A stretch of DNA of 64,000 nt from contig JBAJFG010000002.1 of the NCBI GenBank assembly GCA_037903475.1, positions 2,790,001-2,854,000 of the forward strand. Reading direction: 5' to 3'. Position numbers and translations under genes: made by a program. This stretch comes from Ancylostoma caninum. Taxonomy: Eukaryota > Nematoda > Chromadorea > Rhabditida > Ancylostomatidae. How positions within the stretch are numbered: the stretch's first letter is position 1; every line of letters starts with the position of its first letter. This document shows, piece by piece, positions 36,201 through 44,610 of this stretch. The notes beneath the pieces were generated by a model, which saw only the letters and a program-made list of their open reading frames with translations, did not search any database and had not been told where the DNA came from.

Positions 36201-37037
36201 TTGCCTGCTCACTGGACTTAACTTTTCATCTTGTGGAGGAATAGGGGAAAGGGCTGTATCAACTCAGCGCTGCATTCTCCTCCGGTATCATTTTACTTAT
36301 CCTAGAAGGAAGGATGGCTCAGTTGGCCACAGAATACTGTGCTACATGCGCCCATCAAAAATAAATAAAAGAAATAAAAACTCACAAGGCTTCCTGCCCT
36401 TCGCCATCCTAGGCCTTCTAGCAGGCGTTTTTCGTTGTTTCTCCTTGGTCACTTCAAGCTGTATTGAGTCATACGAGTTGATATTTCGAAGGGGCTGAAA
36501 CAGGTTCTAGTCGATGAATGTGATTTCAAACGCATCCAAAACCCATCTCACGCATCCATTCGCCAGTTAAGAAAAACACAATGAACAGCAATTTTTCTCT
36601 TGAAGACCAACCACTATCATGTATGGGATTGGAAAACCACTCAGAGAAGAACTCTGGGAAACTAGCAAAACTGAACTAGCCTTTGCATGAAGACTAACAA
36701 AGGATTTGTGTAGAATCATTCGCGTCTCGCATATTCACATAAGTATTACGACTGAAATGCTCCCACCTTCTTTCTTTGCGGCTTCCCTCGCTTTGCAGGG
36801 ACAAATGAGCCGTCCGATGAACCCGAGTCTGAGCCGTAACCATTTGCGAAGCTCTGAGAAAATCTATGTACATGAAGTGCTAAACTTAATCTTGCAATTT
36901 GCTTAGAGATTGAAAATAAGTTCTTAAACAAAGGAAACCGGAGTTTTCACTAATAACCACTGCACCTTATTCTCGCTCCCTGTGCTCTTCTTCCTCCTTC
37001 GGCTGATATTGACTCCAGGAGCCACGCCGTCGAACAT
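10801..37037 (-). CDS. dpy-26: Condensin I kleisin CAP-H/Barren family, DPY-26-like (27 exons)
   Basis: Exons in transcript order: 37037-36966, 36853-36767, 36494-36386, 33686-33511, 32949-32829, 31350-31282, 30531-30454, 26943-26810, 26579-26411, 26341-26174, 26121-25922, 25887-25777, 25131-24634, 24539-24466, 22005-21894, 21158-21070, 18828-18475, 18079-17919, 16055-15959, 15874-15694, 15587-15394, 15337-15109, 12922-12800, 12516-12315, 11851-11690, 11196-11081, 10998-10801. They sum to 4,284 nt and keep frame at every junction: 1,427 aa plus TAA. Identification rests on two kleisin ends. Near the N-terminus is ATAVYSLRVDRTHND (about 157-171), matching the CAP-H block ending STKIYAVRVD. At the C-terminus is LPRRMGNSGKYVNIANALAV..NENTLTL (1335-1369), matching the winged-helix block that binds the SMC4 head. 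Basic stretches (KEKRKRRK, PPKKRERRIK) suggest nuclear import. C. elegans DPY-26, in condensin I and the dosage-compensation condensin, is of similar length. Weak points are three TTAAG acceptors and the GTGATC donor after 24466. The orthology is inferred. Confidence 0.68.
12923..15108 (-). other. Kleisin intron of 2.2 kb carrying a mariner relic
   Basis: Intron between the exons ending at 15109 and starting at 12922 (phase 0 on both sides). Apart from the mariner relic at 14,149-15,000 I see only short open frames. Confidence 0.5.
14149..15000 (+). mobile_element. Mariner transposon relic (plus strand)
   Basis: A mariner-type end, TTAGGTGCGTGCAAACGTTC, starts at 14149. Broken transposase follows on the plus strand. 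At 14,505-14,735 the helix-turn-helix end reads MSRHLKKIGKKRKMSKLISC then ELSDEHQCRH, like mariner SRHLK.IGK.KKL..W..HEL. At 14,787-14,880 a WVMYVNRKRSFQDLD block corresponds to the mariner W.LY.N.KR..QWL region. No right-hand end was found, so the copy is truncated or decayed. Confidence 0.6.
16300..16475 (-). mobile_element. Small mariner transposase fragment
   Basis: A minus-strand frame reads MFLYDTACPHFDFQMPQKPK then a stop, resembling the mariner catalytic block with DNARPH. The following frame-shifted sequence resembles the YSPDLAP region. It lies in a kleisin intron just upstream of the exon ending at 16055. No terminal repeats seen. Confidence 0.4.
19344..20166 (-). mobile_element. 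Mariner transposon relic with both terminal repeats
   Basis: The left end TTAGGTTGGTCC..GTCTTGCACC (19344) and the right end GGTGCAAAACTTTCGGACCA ACCTGATA (to 20166) are inverted repeats. Between them on the minus strand is broken transposase (19,541-19,789) with MLLWDSEGCCFEKAE, NYRNWQTRL and QDNARPYVAKP, the conserved mariner WD.EG..E...NY...L and DNARPH blocks. At 823 bp it is shorter than the usual 1.2-1.3 kb and carries frameshifts, so it is inactive. It sits in the kleisin intron between 18829 and 21069. Confidence 0.82.
20223..20471. repeat. Foldback MITE, about 250 bp
   Basis: The two halves are imperfect reverse complements over nearly the whole length. TCTGATAACTATGCAGC at 20223 pairs with GCTGCACAGTTATCAGA ending at 20471. 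TGCGTCTAGTAGAAACC pairs with GGTTTCTACTCTACGCA. The centre has ATTGCTGCTGAAG facing CTTCAGCAGCAAT across a 9-base spacer. Transcribed as part of the kleisin intron it would form a long hairpin. Confidence 0.75.
20492..20902. mobile_element. MITE with GGCA(A/G)CACTCACGG terminal repeats
   Basis: The left end TTAAAGGCAACACTCACGGG AATTTT and the right end AATTTCCGTGAGTGCTGCCG CTAA are inverted repeats of about 25 bp. TTAA-AGGCA resembles the piggyBac-like MITEs at 62,467-63,404; the right TTAA has decayed to CTAA. No coding capacity. Confidence 0.55.
22064..22175 (+). repeat. GGAAGTCGGAA repeat, copy 1
   Basis: TGGGATGAGCGGAAGTC near 22,076, then CGGAACTCGGAAG, CCGGAATATCGGAAG and a run of GGAAGTCGGAAGTCGGAAGC. 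The reverse-complement copy is at 23,600-23,715 (TCGGAAGTCGGAGTTCCGCT CATCCC). The two form a dispersed inverted pair in one kleisin intron. Confidence 0.55.
22206..22750 (+). mobile_element. Mariner deletion derivative, about 545 bp
   Basis: The ends TATAGGGGTATCAAAAAGTT CCCGGCC (left) and GGCCGGAAACTTTCTGATAC CCCTATA (right) are inverted repeats. The plus-strand frame 22,381-22,638 has SYSPGLAPNNYFLSGNLKQQ LR and FRDENELK, the C-terminal mariner block after the second catalytic Asp. The N-terminal two-thirds are missing. It lies in the kleisin intron upstream of the exon at 22005-21894. Confidence 0.8.
23600..23715 (-). repeat. GGAAGTCGGAA repeat, copy 2 (opposite orientation)
   Basis: CCGAGAACTTCCGGC, TTCGGAAGTCGGAACC, CCGGAATGTCGGAAGTCGG and TCCGCTCATCCCTGG mirror the copy at 22,064-22,175. 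Confidence 0.55.
26984..27103. repeat. (TA)n and (GT)n microsatellites
   Basis: (TA) runs without interruption from about 26,984 to 27,037. After a short spacer, (GT) runs with one TTT break from 27,065 to 27,101. This is just upstream of the kleisin exon 26943-26810. The GT tract leads into the TATCGATT family copy. Confidence 0.95.
27104..27990 (+). repeat. TATCGATT repeat family, second copy, unit about 115 bp
   Basis: The lead-in CCGATCGGGACCAAATTTTG CAGGTAGAC and GGCTACTTAGCACCTGGGAT precede about five units, each with TTTATTGATTTTATTGA, GAGAACATGCCTACTGGGGT and CGCTGAACACGAATACGACA. Units decay after 27,700. The same lead-in and unit occur at 590-1165 and 54,430-54,640, so this is a dispersed element with an internal tandem array. 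It lies inside the 3.5-kb kleisin intron 30453-26944. Confidence 0.8.
27996..28043. repeat. (TA)n microsatellite, about 48 bp
   Basis: An uninterrupted TA run flanked by GAAGCCGGGTACGGCAGC on the left and CTAGCGCCCCTTCGGGACGC TAG on the right. Both flanks look like ends of dispersed repeats. Confidence 0.95.
28440..28960. repeat. Minisatellite with an internally inverted block and perfect hairpins
   Basis: Units of about 64 bp (CATCGGTGGACCCGTATCC..GGCGCTT..CCACTATTGGGCCA.GGCAGACCC) run forward at 28,440-28,640 and 28,755-28,870 but reversed at about 28,640-28,750. The two inversion junctions are perfect palindromes: 28,617-28,635 with 28,644-28,662 (19 bp, 8-base loop), and 28,704-28,749 with 28,755-28,800 (46 bp, 5-base loop). 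Reading frames across it on both strands are repeat artefacts. Confidence 0.85.
29141..29780. other. Repeat-like intronic DNA, 248-codon open frame not credited
   Basis: A plus-strand frame at 29,141-29,887 is open but crosses a TA microsatellite (29,553-29,575), low-complexity Ala/Gln codons and a TATA-like site. It lies within the kleisin intron 30453-26944. I see no domain. CTGCGTT-rich phrases recur near 30,130, suggesting decayed repeats. Confidence 0.5.
29790..29962 (+). ncRNA. Possible snRNA-like or LTR-like transcription unit
   Basis: GGGGTATATAAGCTG (near 29,797) resembles a TATA box. About 30 bases on begins a GC-rich, hairpin-forming segment (CTCCGC/GCGGAG near 29,840). GATTATTTTTGGAC (29,918-29,931) resembles an Sm-binding site. 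It is followed at once by a perfect 10-bp hairpin CTTGGGTAAG / CTTACCCAAG with a CATCCA loop (29,935-29,960). A U-rich Sm-like site before a terminal stem is the 3' layout of spliceosomal RNAs, but I recognise no known U RNA here. A solo LTR with its own TATA box is the alternative. Confidence 0.25.
30161..30221. repeat. (TA)n microsatellite, about 60 bp
   Basis: An uninterrupted TA run. The CAGTGGCGGACCCAG element begins immediately after it at 30,222. Confidence 0.95.
30222..30420 (+). mobile_element. CAGTGGCGGA-type non-autonomous element, copy 1
   Basis: It starts CAGTGGCGGACCCAGAAAGT GGGCGG, continues GTGGGGTCTCCACC..TTTGGAGACCCAGACGGAAAATAAAA and ends in AAATAAACTAATACAAGATT TTTAT. A reverse-complement copy lies at about 42,290-42,467. 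The AT-rich tail alone recurs reversed at about 40,063-40,097. CAGTGGCGGA is a common end of hAT-like elements, but no transposase or clear target duplication was seen. It abuts the kleisin exon ending at 30454. Confidence 0.6.
34000..34096. repeat. Short inverted-repeat element, about 97 bp
   Basis: GGCCTGGAGCGCAGCAGCAC at 34000 is matched by GTGCTGCCACGCTCCAGGCC ending at 34096 (17 of 20 bases complementary). The GC-rich interior repeats GAGCGCAGCAGCACC. Confidence 0.65.
34634..34880. mobile_element. MITE, about 247 bp
   Basis: The ends GGGCAATTTATACT and AGTATAAATTACCC are inverted (13 of 14). They extend into GGATGCGTGCGACTGACGCG on the left and GCGACTGACGCACGC on the right. The interior is rich in GCAGTCGCA. 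Non-coding. Confidence 0.65.
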
Positions 37038-37064
37038 AACGGCTTAGACGAGTTGCTGGGAAAA
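37038..37064 (-). promoter_or_regulatory. Acceptor (trans- or cis-splice) just upstream of the kleisin start codon
   Basis: On the minus strand TTTTCCCAG (37064-37056) lies 18 bases before the ATG at 37037. A consensus acceptor this close to a start codon is typical of nematode spliced-leader addition. A non-coding first exon upstream is the alternative. Confidence 0.5.
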
Positions 37065-37689
37065 GAACCCAGACGAAAAACGCAGCTGATCCCGCCGAAT
37101 ATCGAGCGGCACGACTGCAGACGTCAAATCCAGTGTGCCCGGTGCAGCTGCACACTACGCGCGGGGCGGGGGAGCGCGTGCTGCGCTGCGTCGCAGATCG
37201 ATGGCCGCTTCGCTTGCAGTCAGCTGGGCCGTGTCTGGCCTCTCCGCGGAGCTGCACTCTCTCGCACGCTGCCTGTCTGTGACTCCTCTCCGCGCCGTGC
37301 TTCGGGGCGTCTCTCGCCGTCTTCCTGGTGTCGACGCCTGCAGCGCTGGTGGCGAGCGACGAGGTGGTTCATCGTCGAAGAAGCGATACCTTTGGTCGCT
37401 TCATCGCTGTTTCCTTGTTCTTCTGATTCCTTGTGCTTCCACGAATCGCATCCGTATGGAACGTGTCCCGTGGCGCTGCACCAACAGTTTCAGTTGTACC
37501 ATGCCATTGTGTGAGATTCGCAAAGAAGCTGTTATTGTTCAGGTTGTCATCATTTTGATCAGCCACTGCTTGCAAACATTCTTACGAGAGAGAAATAATG
37601 GATGTCCGTGGCATTTCATTGTAGGATAGCCCCGCAATGTGAAGTCGACGGATGCTGGTCTTAACTGCGTTCTCCTTTTCTGCCAAGTC

Positions 37690-37917
37690 CAGTTGTGGGT
37701 GAAAAGGGAGTTAGGGGGGGGGGCACTCCTGTGAAGCCTAAGCCTAAGCCTTAGGGTTAGGCTTAAACCCATGCTTAAGCATAGGATTAGACTTAGGCTT
37801 AGCTTAGGCTTAGGCTTAGGCTTACGCTAGTGCTTTTACTTAGGCTTACAATGTGAAGTCTACGACCTTTTGTAGGGTGCCCCCCCCCCCCCCAACTCCC
37901 TTTTCGCCCCAGTTGTG
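37690..37917. repeat. Foldback element enclosing degenerate TTAGGC telomere-like repeats
   Basis: The arms CAGTTGTGGGTGAAAAGGGA GTTAGGGGGGGG (37,690) and CCCCCCCAACTCCCTTTTCG CCCCAGTTGTG (to 37,917) are inverted repeats of about 36 bp with homopolymer G and C runs. Between them are two GCCTAA-type units then many TTAGGC/TTAGGCTTAGGC units (37,738-37,850), the nematode telomere motif in degenerate form. CAATGTGAAGTC..ACG occurs on both sides (37,635 and 37,849). Confidence 0.7.
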
Positions 37918-40590
37918 AAGTTATGAACGTTCGTAGGTACAGCACATATGTATGTGTCCTCATTTTCTGCATCCACATGACATAGATCTACAAAAATGAC
38001 ATTACCATCCAAAGTGAATTTCAGCAAAAAAGGAATCATACCTACGGGTATAGGTTGTTCCTTGATGGAGCGCGCGAGAGACCAACATTCATAGTCTCTT
38101 TCCGAATGGCGAATTGAGCAGAAATGGAGAGCAAATTCGAAATCAGTGTCGTTGGCTCCGCATTATGAGTGATACATTTCGAAGTGCCGAGAACATCTTG
38201 TATCCTTTCCTTGTTAGTTTATATTCAAATTGATGTCCTAATTTATTAGTAGCTGTTTTTTTAATATGCTTCACATCAATATCAGGTAAGTTCAAGGTGA
38301 AACTGAATTACACTGTCCTCCTATGAAGTTGAAGGCTACCATATCCATTTGACAACATTTTCTTGAACTAAGCGAATGATTGATAGAATTGATTAGTAAC
38401 GAAAATTTCAAGAAGAAAATGTTCCTTATAAGTTGTAAGCAAAAAAAGGTGAAAAATCGAAAGCAGTGGTGTTGCACACTCGCGGACGATTTTCGCGCTA
38501 TTTTAATATTAAGACGGTCTGAATGATGATGGCCTCAGCTTAGGTTTCACTCTTGCAGATGTCTTTCTTTTGTTTACACCCTAGCATTCTTTTTTTTTGT
38601 AATGTGGATATCTGTCCGTCCATGACGTATTACATTTCGACATCCCCACTTCGTTCGTTGCCAACTTCTTATGTAAAAAACATGTTTCATGGGGGCTGTT
38701 ACTTCATAAAGGTGGCATTTTCTTGCGCTCGAGAGGACCTTGTAACCAGAAAGTGGGTAGCATATTTTCAGCATGGTACTATGCTGGATTAAGCTGTATT
38801 AATAATAGAGCAGGCATTCGAATTTCTCAAACCTCGTGACATTGGAATCTCTTTCGAAATGCATCAGTATGTTTTTGTCGTTTGCATCATCGGCTTGGTT
38901 TTATTGATGAGCGAGTTTAAAAAAATACTGGTTTCTTTGTGATAATGAGACTGACCTATTCATTAGAAGCAACCCTCATTTTGAGTAATTCATAGCCTGG
39001 GCAATAGTTCCAATAATTCTACTAATACTCCATTGCTGTTGGCATCAGCATACTAAAAAAAAGAGAACATTTCATTGTTTCACCAAGTGATTTCTAATAG
39101 GAAATGACCGGGTTCTTTGTTCGCAATCAACATTTCCCACGTACATGTATTTGCACGCCATGCAACTAGGCCATGTCGTTCTAAACGTGCACCAGCCGAA
39201 ACCGCCTTTCTCCGGATGATTTGGCAAAAATGATTATTACATTCATTCTCAGCTTACTGCTAAACTGAGGGCACCCAACAAAATTTGAGAAGTCAGTTTT
39301 ACCATGGGTGCTGCTTTGAGTAGGCTGAGCTGGCTGTGGGATCACCAAAATTCCTCCATACCCGGTTGTCATCATCCTGCTGCCGCTTTCTTGGTTTGTG
39401 GGAAACTAGTGAATAGAGTCTAAGTGAAGTTTTACGTTTTTTCACACATGTTGTTCATATCACAGCTGATCTACCTTTGAGCTTCCAGGTACTGCATTTC
39501 TTCTGATTTCGCACAGTTTTCCCACCTTAATCCTACGAGAATGGGGTTATGGTGCGAATTGGATAAGATGGTTGTGTTCAGCACCTCAAGTAATCCCCCA
39601 TTCAAAGTTTCAGGAAACTATGACATACAGTATCTTCAGTATGTCTGCCGTTACTCTACAAAATGGGGTTACAACACAAAATGTATACAACACCCGTGTT
39701 CAGCATCTTAACTAATAACCCAGTCAAGGTTTCAGCCAAAAAAAATTAGCCGAAGATTTTTGGTCGGTGCAAGTTGGATAGTGCTGAACTTAAGATCAGT
39801 TTTTAGTTGTAAATCTAATCCAAGCTAGTTTTAGATGTAGCATAGATAAACTTATTCTCTGGAAGCAGGATGTGGGGTTCAGGAGCTTGCGTTGATTATG
39901 TCCTGCTTACCTATTTTGCATGAATTCACACTTTATAAATTCTTAATAACAACTACTCATATGTAGCAGACAATTAATAGATGGTTCCTATGTAGCGGTG
40001 GCGGGCGAAGTCCCCCCCCTCCGAGAACGAGTCGCCAAATTTTTGGAATACAAATAAACAATACGAATAAAAATCTTGTATTAGTTTATTTTTAACTAGT
40101 CTGGCCGTCCGGCTGACGCCGGACTTCCAGACTTCTACTGATGCTCGCTTCGCTCGCATACTGCATGTTCAAAGCAAACACAAAGGTGTGAATGGATCGA
40201 TAAAATCTGTAGCATTCAACACAGTTCTAACACTCTCCTGAGAAGCCCTTGATCCCGTAGGTGGTAGCTTACCCCCATATGAACGAAGTTATGCTCTCTC
40301 ATATGAGCGAAGCTAGTGGCCGTGAAAAATTGAGTGTAACCAATTCAGTGTAAATGTTATCTTGAAATGATTTAGGCTCAACTGGTTGTTGTGGTAATTC
40401 AAGTGATAAGGGTCCACTGGTGTATATAAACGGAAAGGAAGGAGTGGTTCATTCAGACACAAACGGAATGGGAAGAGAACACGGATACGAAACGAAACAA
40501 TGTACATCTAGGTGATTTAGGTAGGAGGACCCGCTGAAAAAGGGAAAGCTTACCTCTTATGCAGAAATAGACCCGCCTAGCGAATTCCTA
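37918..40590. other. 2.7 kb without a recognised gene
   Basis: I saw short frames only. A minus-strand stretch at 39,315-39,372 has a possible acceptor (GCAGCAG) and a short GILVIPQPAQPTQSS peptide but no continuation I could join. Near 40,063-40,097 is the reversed AT-rich tail of the CAGTGGCGGA family. Confidence 0.45.
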
Positions 40591-40596
40591 TTACTT

Positions 40597-42165
40597 TTGG
40601 ACGCCGGCGCACCCTTATCACACCGTTGGACCCGACTCCAGGCGTCTCCTCACTTTTCGACGCCGGCGCACCCTTATCACACCGTTGGACCCGACTGCAG
40701 GTGTTTCCCCACTTTTCGACGCCGGCGCACCCTTATCACACCGTTGGACCCGACTCCAGGGTTTCCCCACTTTTCGAAGCCGGCGCACCCTTATCACACC
40801 GTTGGACCCGACTGCAGGCGTGTCCCCACTTTTCGACGCCGGCGCACCCTTATCACACCGTTGGACCCGACTCCAGGCGTTTCCTCACTTTTGGACGCCG
40901 GCGCACCCTTATCACACCGTTGGACCCGACTCCAGAGGTTTCCCCACTTTTGGACGCCGGCACACCCTTATCACACCGTTGGATCCGACTCCAGGGGTTT
41001 CCCCACTTTTGGACGCCGGCGCACCCTTATCACACCGTTGGACCCGACTCCAGAGGTTTCCCCACTTTTGGACGCCGGCGCACCCTTATCACACCGTTGG
41101 ACCCGACTGCAGGCGTGTCCCCACTTTTCGACGCCGGCGCACCCTTATCACACCGTTGGACCCGACTCCAGGCGTTTCCCCACTTTTCGACGCCGGCGCA
41201 CCCTTATCACACCGTTGGACCCGACTCCAGGCGTTTCCCCACTTTTGGAGCCGGCGCATCACACCGTTGGACCCGACTGCAGGCGTTTCCCCACTTTTCG
41301 ACGCCGGCGCACCCTTATCACACCGTTGGACCCGACTCCAGGCGTTTCCCCACTTTTCGACGCCGGCGCACCCTTATCACACCGTTGGACCCGACTCCAG
41401 GCGTTTCTCCACTTTTGGACGCCGGCGCACTCTTATCACACCGTTGGACCCGACTCCAGGCGTTTCCCCACATTTGGACGCCGGCGCACCCTTATCACAC
41501 CGTTGGACCCGACTCCAGGCGTTTCCCCACTTTTGGACGCCGGCGCACCCTTATCACACCGTTGGACCCGACTCCAGGCGTTTCCCCACTTTTCGACGCC
41601 GGCGCACCCTTATCACACCGTTGGACCCGACTCCAGGCGTTTCCCCACTTTTAGACGCCGGCGCACCCTTATCACACCGTTGGACCCGACTCCAGGCGTT
41701 TCCCCACATTTGGACGCCGGCGCACCCTTATCACACCGTTGGACCCGACTCCAGGCGTTTCCCCACTTTTCGACGCCGGCGCACCCTTATCACACCGTTG
41801 GACCCGACTGCAGGCGTGTCCCCACTTTTCGACGCCGGCGCACCCTTATCACACCGTTGGACCCGACTCCAGGCGTTTCCCCACTTTTCGACGCCGGCGC
41901 ACCCTTATCACACCGTTGGACCCGACTCCAGGCGTTTCCCCACTTTTCGGAGCCGGCGCACTCTTATCACACCGTTGGACCCGACTGCAGGCGTGTCCCC
42001 ACTTTTCGACGCCGGCGCACCCTTATCACACCGTTGGACCCGACTGCAGGCGTTTCCCCACTTTTCGAAGCCGGCGCACCCTTATCACACCGTTGGACCC
42101 GACTGCAGGCGTTTCTCCACTTTTCGACGCCGGCGCACTCCTACAGCAACAGTGGATCCGGTGTA
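40597..42165 (+). repeat. 59-bp satellite, about 26-27 tandem copies
   Basis: The unit GCCGGCGCACCCTTATCACA CCGTTGGACCCGACTCCAGG CGTTTCCCCACTTTTCGAC is 59 bp. Variants are CTGCAG for CTCCAG, GTGTCC for GTTTCC, and TTGGAC or TTCGAAGC at the junction. One unit at about 41,250 is shortened by about 7 bases. The unit has no stop codon in any forward frame, so frames of 540, 493 and 342 codons run through the array. These are a by-product of the repeat and read as a 59-residue super-repeat. Confidence 0.95.
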
Positions 42166-42289
42166 GAACATTTTCTTCGGTCTAGGCCACGCCCTCGAAT
42201 TTCGTTTCACACACACTGACTGACACACACACGCACACACACACGTGACAGACTAAGCCCTTTATTATAAGTCATGATTGTTTATTCTA

Positions 42290-42467
42290 ATTATTATTCT
42301 TAATTTTTTTGACTAATTATCTATTGTTATAATCAATACTTTTATTATCAATACTTTTATTAATTTTATTATTTTCCATCTGTGTCCCCAGAGCGGCGGA
42401 GACCCCATTTTCATCCCCTGTGCCCCCCCCGCCCTTCTCTCCCGCCCACTTTCTGCGTCCGCCACTG
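42290..42467 (-). mobile_element. CAGTGGCGGA-type non-autonomous element, copy 2
   Basis: Reverse complement of the element at 30,222: TTATTATTTTCCATCTGTGT CCCCAGAGCGGCGGAGACCC CATTTTC..CGCCCACTTTCTGCGTCCGCCACTG. It ends five bases before the next MITE. Confidence 0.6.
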
Positions 42468-42472
42468 CTATG

Positions 42473-42740
42473 TACAGTGGACGGCAATGGCGGTGTGCGG
42501 CCTCGAGAAGGGCGCCGCGCAACCGCACCGCGCGCGCTGGCATCACTGTCGTCTGCCGCCGGAATGCTATTTCTGAGCTTTTTTCCTCCCGATTTGGTCA
42601 AAAATCTTCGAAATCGGATAGAAAAGCTGCTAGAAAAAGCATAACAGCAGCAGAAAACATCGACTACGGCACATGCGGCTCGTTTGCGCGACGTCCTCCT
42701 CGAGACCGCAGATGGGCCAACGCCACTGACGTCCACTGTA
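42473..42740. mobile_element. TA-flanked MITE, TACAGTGGACG family, copy 1
   Basis: The ends TACAGTGGACGGCAATGGCG and GCCACTGACGTCCACTGTA are inverted repeats starting and ending in TA. The interior includes CCTCGAGA and GATTTGGTCAAAAATCTTCG AAATCGGATAGAAAAG. A second copy sits at 53,065-53,444. TA ends suggest a Tc1/mariner-type target site. Confidence 0.7.
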
Positions 42741-43050
42741 AGTATCGGCCTTTACCACTGTGTCTACAAAATTCTTTCTATATACAGCAGCCATGAAGGT
42801 CCATTTTTATAACCCTATGCGTTCAGAGCTCTTTGTTCACATCCTTTATTGTTTCCGTGAAATCATCTCCCTCGTTGTTATGCTACTATATTTTCGATAA
42901 TTATCACCTTGTTATGTCTTCGAGATATATCTTGCAAAAATCTGGTGTTTCAGGTCTACGATTTGGTGTAATTTCCACGCTGGCGGGTTCACGCACGTGC
43001 CATCCCTGTTGCACCGATGAGTAGCAACAACCACAACCAGGTATCGCATG

Positions 43051-44610
43051 CATATCAAAGCATAGGTGCGATAGTCGGAGCCAAGGCTCTCGCCCCCTTC
43101 ACTTCGGACAGGGGTCCAGCAGACCCCCTTCACTTAGACGAAGGGGAGAGGACCGGTGAAAAAAATTAATAAAATTTTTTTGGGTGATGGAAACGATGAA
43201 GGAAATGAGAAGAAGAAGGACGCAAATGAGGGGAAGACAAAGTAACAGAAGGCAATATCAGGAAGTTAGACGGAAACATATTTTTAGGGAATGCTAATAA
43301 ACACTTATTGAAGGATTGTAATAAATATGTGTGCGGTGTGAGTCGGCCGGAACGAATGTCTCATAGGTTACGAAATTCGAGTTAGAGTACTGAATTGAAC
43401 GGATTGCAAAGGGTTGAAGGAACTAGGAATAACACGGCTGTGAGTGAAAATTTCCGTAGGGTGAAGGGTATCCTTGGATAGCTGAAACCTAGGAGATGAA
43501 GAAGGCACCCTGTTTGCATAGAATAAGTCAAAACTTGCGGAACCGTTTGCATTTTTCGAAAGCAATACTTTTCGCGGCACTTTCAGTTCTATGACTAATA
43601 AAAGTATTGATAGAGAGTGAATCAAAAATGGGACAGTCCTGGGAAGAAGAGGAGAAAAAACTGTGTAATGCAAAACCAATTGCAAATCCCCTAGTGAATA
43701 TCTTACGGGAACCAAGATGAGGTTTTTGAGACCGACGAAAATAGCGAGAAACAGTAGGTTTTTCGCAAATTTCTCTTCAACCACAAAACCAAATGAGACG
43801 ATCAGGACATGATAGTGAAGTAGAAGAAATTCTCTATCGATCCGTATATGAAATGATGGGTAAAAGTCTGTCCTGCGCTGTGCAGGAGGGGATGGAGCCA
43901 AAACCAGTACATTGGCTCCGGTCAAAAGCGAGACAGTGCAATGAGGGAGGAGGGCGCAGAGCGAGAACAGGAGCCATCCTCAAGAGGCCGACTCCGGTAC
44001 CCTTCACCTTTAGCGGGAACGACTTACAACGACTTTCCAGAAAAAGTGACGAGTGATATAGGTGTATTTTCACAAAAAGTGGTCACTATGTACCCTTCAC
44101 TAACATGTCCACGTTTCAAATAAAGAAGTTATAAGGGAAAAATAGCCGTTTTTTGGCACTTTTCACTATGATCAAAAGGGAAAGGGTTGCCGTGGGTGAA
44201 TTATAGGGTATTGGGTACCGGGAGGTAGGATTTGAAGTGCTGATATCCCCCGGACCCTCCCATTTTGGAAATGATAGCAATTTGAGTGTTTTTTATGTTG
44301 AAATTAGTGCCAGATTTTCCTCAACAAGGAGATGACTCATCGCGCCACCGCCGTCACTTCGCTGCAGATGGAAGGGGTACCTGATACCTGAGCTTGCATA
44401 AATACCTACGTCTGTAATGTGACGACCCCCCCCCCGGTCGTCGAGTTTTTGTGAGAGCCAGCGCTAAGAAAGCTGCCGCTACCCCCTCCCCCACCTCGAG
44501 GTACATGACCCCTTCACTTTTGGCACCTTTGACAAGCCTCAGACCCCTCAAACCCCCTTCACTTCGCAGACCCCCGGCTCTCCCCTATCGCACCTATGTA
44601 TCAAAGGCTG
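43051..44610. mobile_element. Candidate non-autonomous element with CATAGGTGCGATAG ends
   Basis: CATAGGTGCGATAG at 43,061 and its reverse complement CTATCGCACCTATG at 44,585 bracket 1.5 kb. CCCCCTTCACTTCG and GGCTCTC blocks lie near both ends but in the same orientation, so this could also be two insertions of one repeat. The interior has no recognisable transposase; the 185-codon minus frame has no family motif. Confidence 0.35.

Larger units (their letters stand above)
33687..36385 (-). other. 2.7-kb kleisin intron with two small inverted-repeat elements
   Basis: Intron between the exons ending at 36386 and starting at 33686 (phase 1 on both sides). It holds the inverted repeats at 34,000-34,096 and 34,634-34,880. 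A GGATGACGGTGCGG / ATCCGCACCG motif is repeated near 34,592 and 35,876-36,005. No further exon was recognised. Confidence 0.45.

Noticed and set aside
37738..37850. Chromosome end or telomere fusion
   Set aside because: The units are few and degenerate, and the GCCTAA-then-TTAGGC order is opposite to a head-to-head fusion. Ordinary sequence continues on both sides.
39315..39372. Possible minus-strand exon with GILVIPQPAQPTQSS
   Set aside because: Too short, weak acceptor, and no in-phase partner found.
40597..42219. Open frames of 540, 493, 342 and 148 codons
   Set aside because: They are the 59-bp satellite read in different frames. There is no start context, no splice signals and no family motif.
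43368..43925. A 185-codon minus-strand frame
   Set aside because: Leucine-rich by composition, with no motif, within a probable non-autonomous element.
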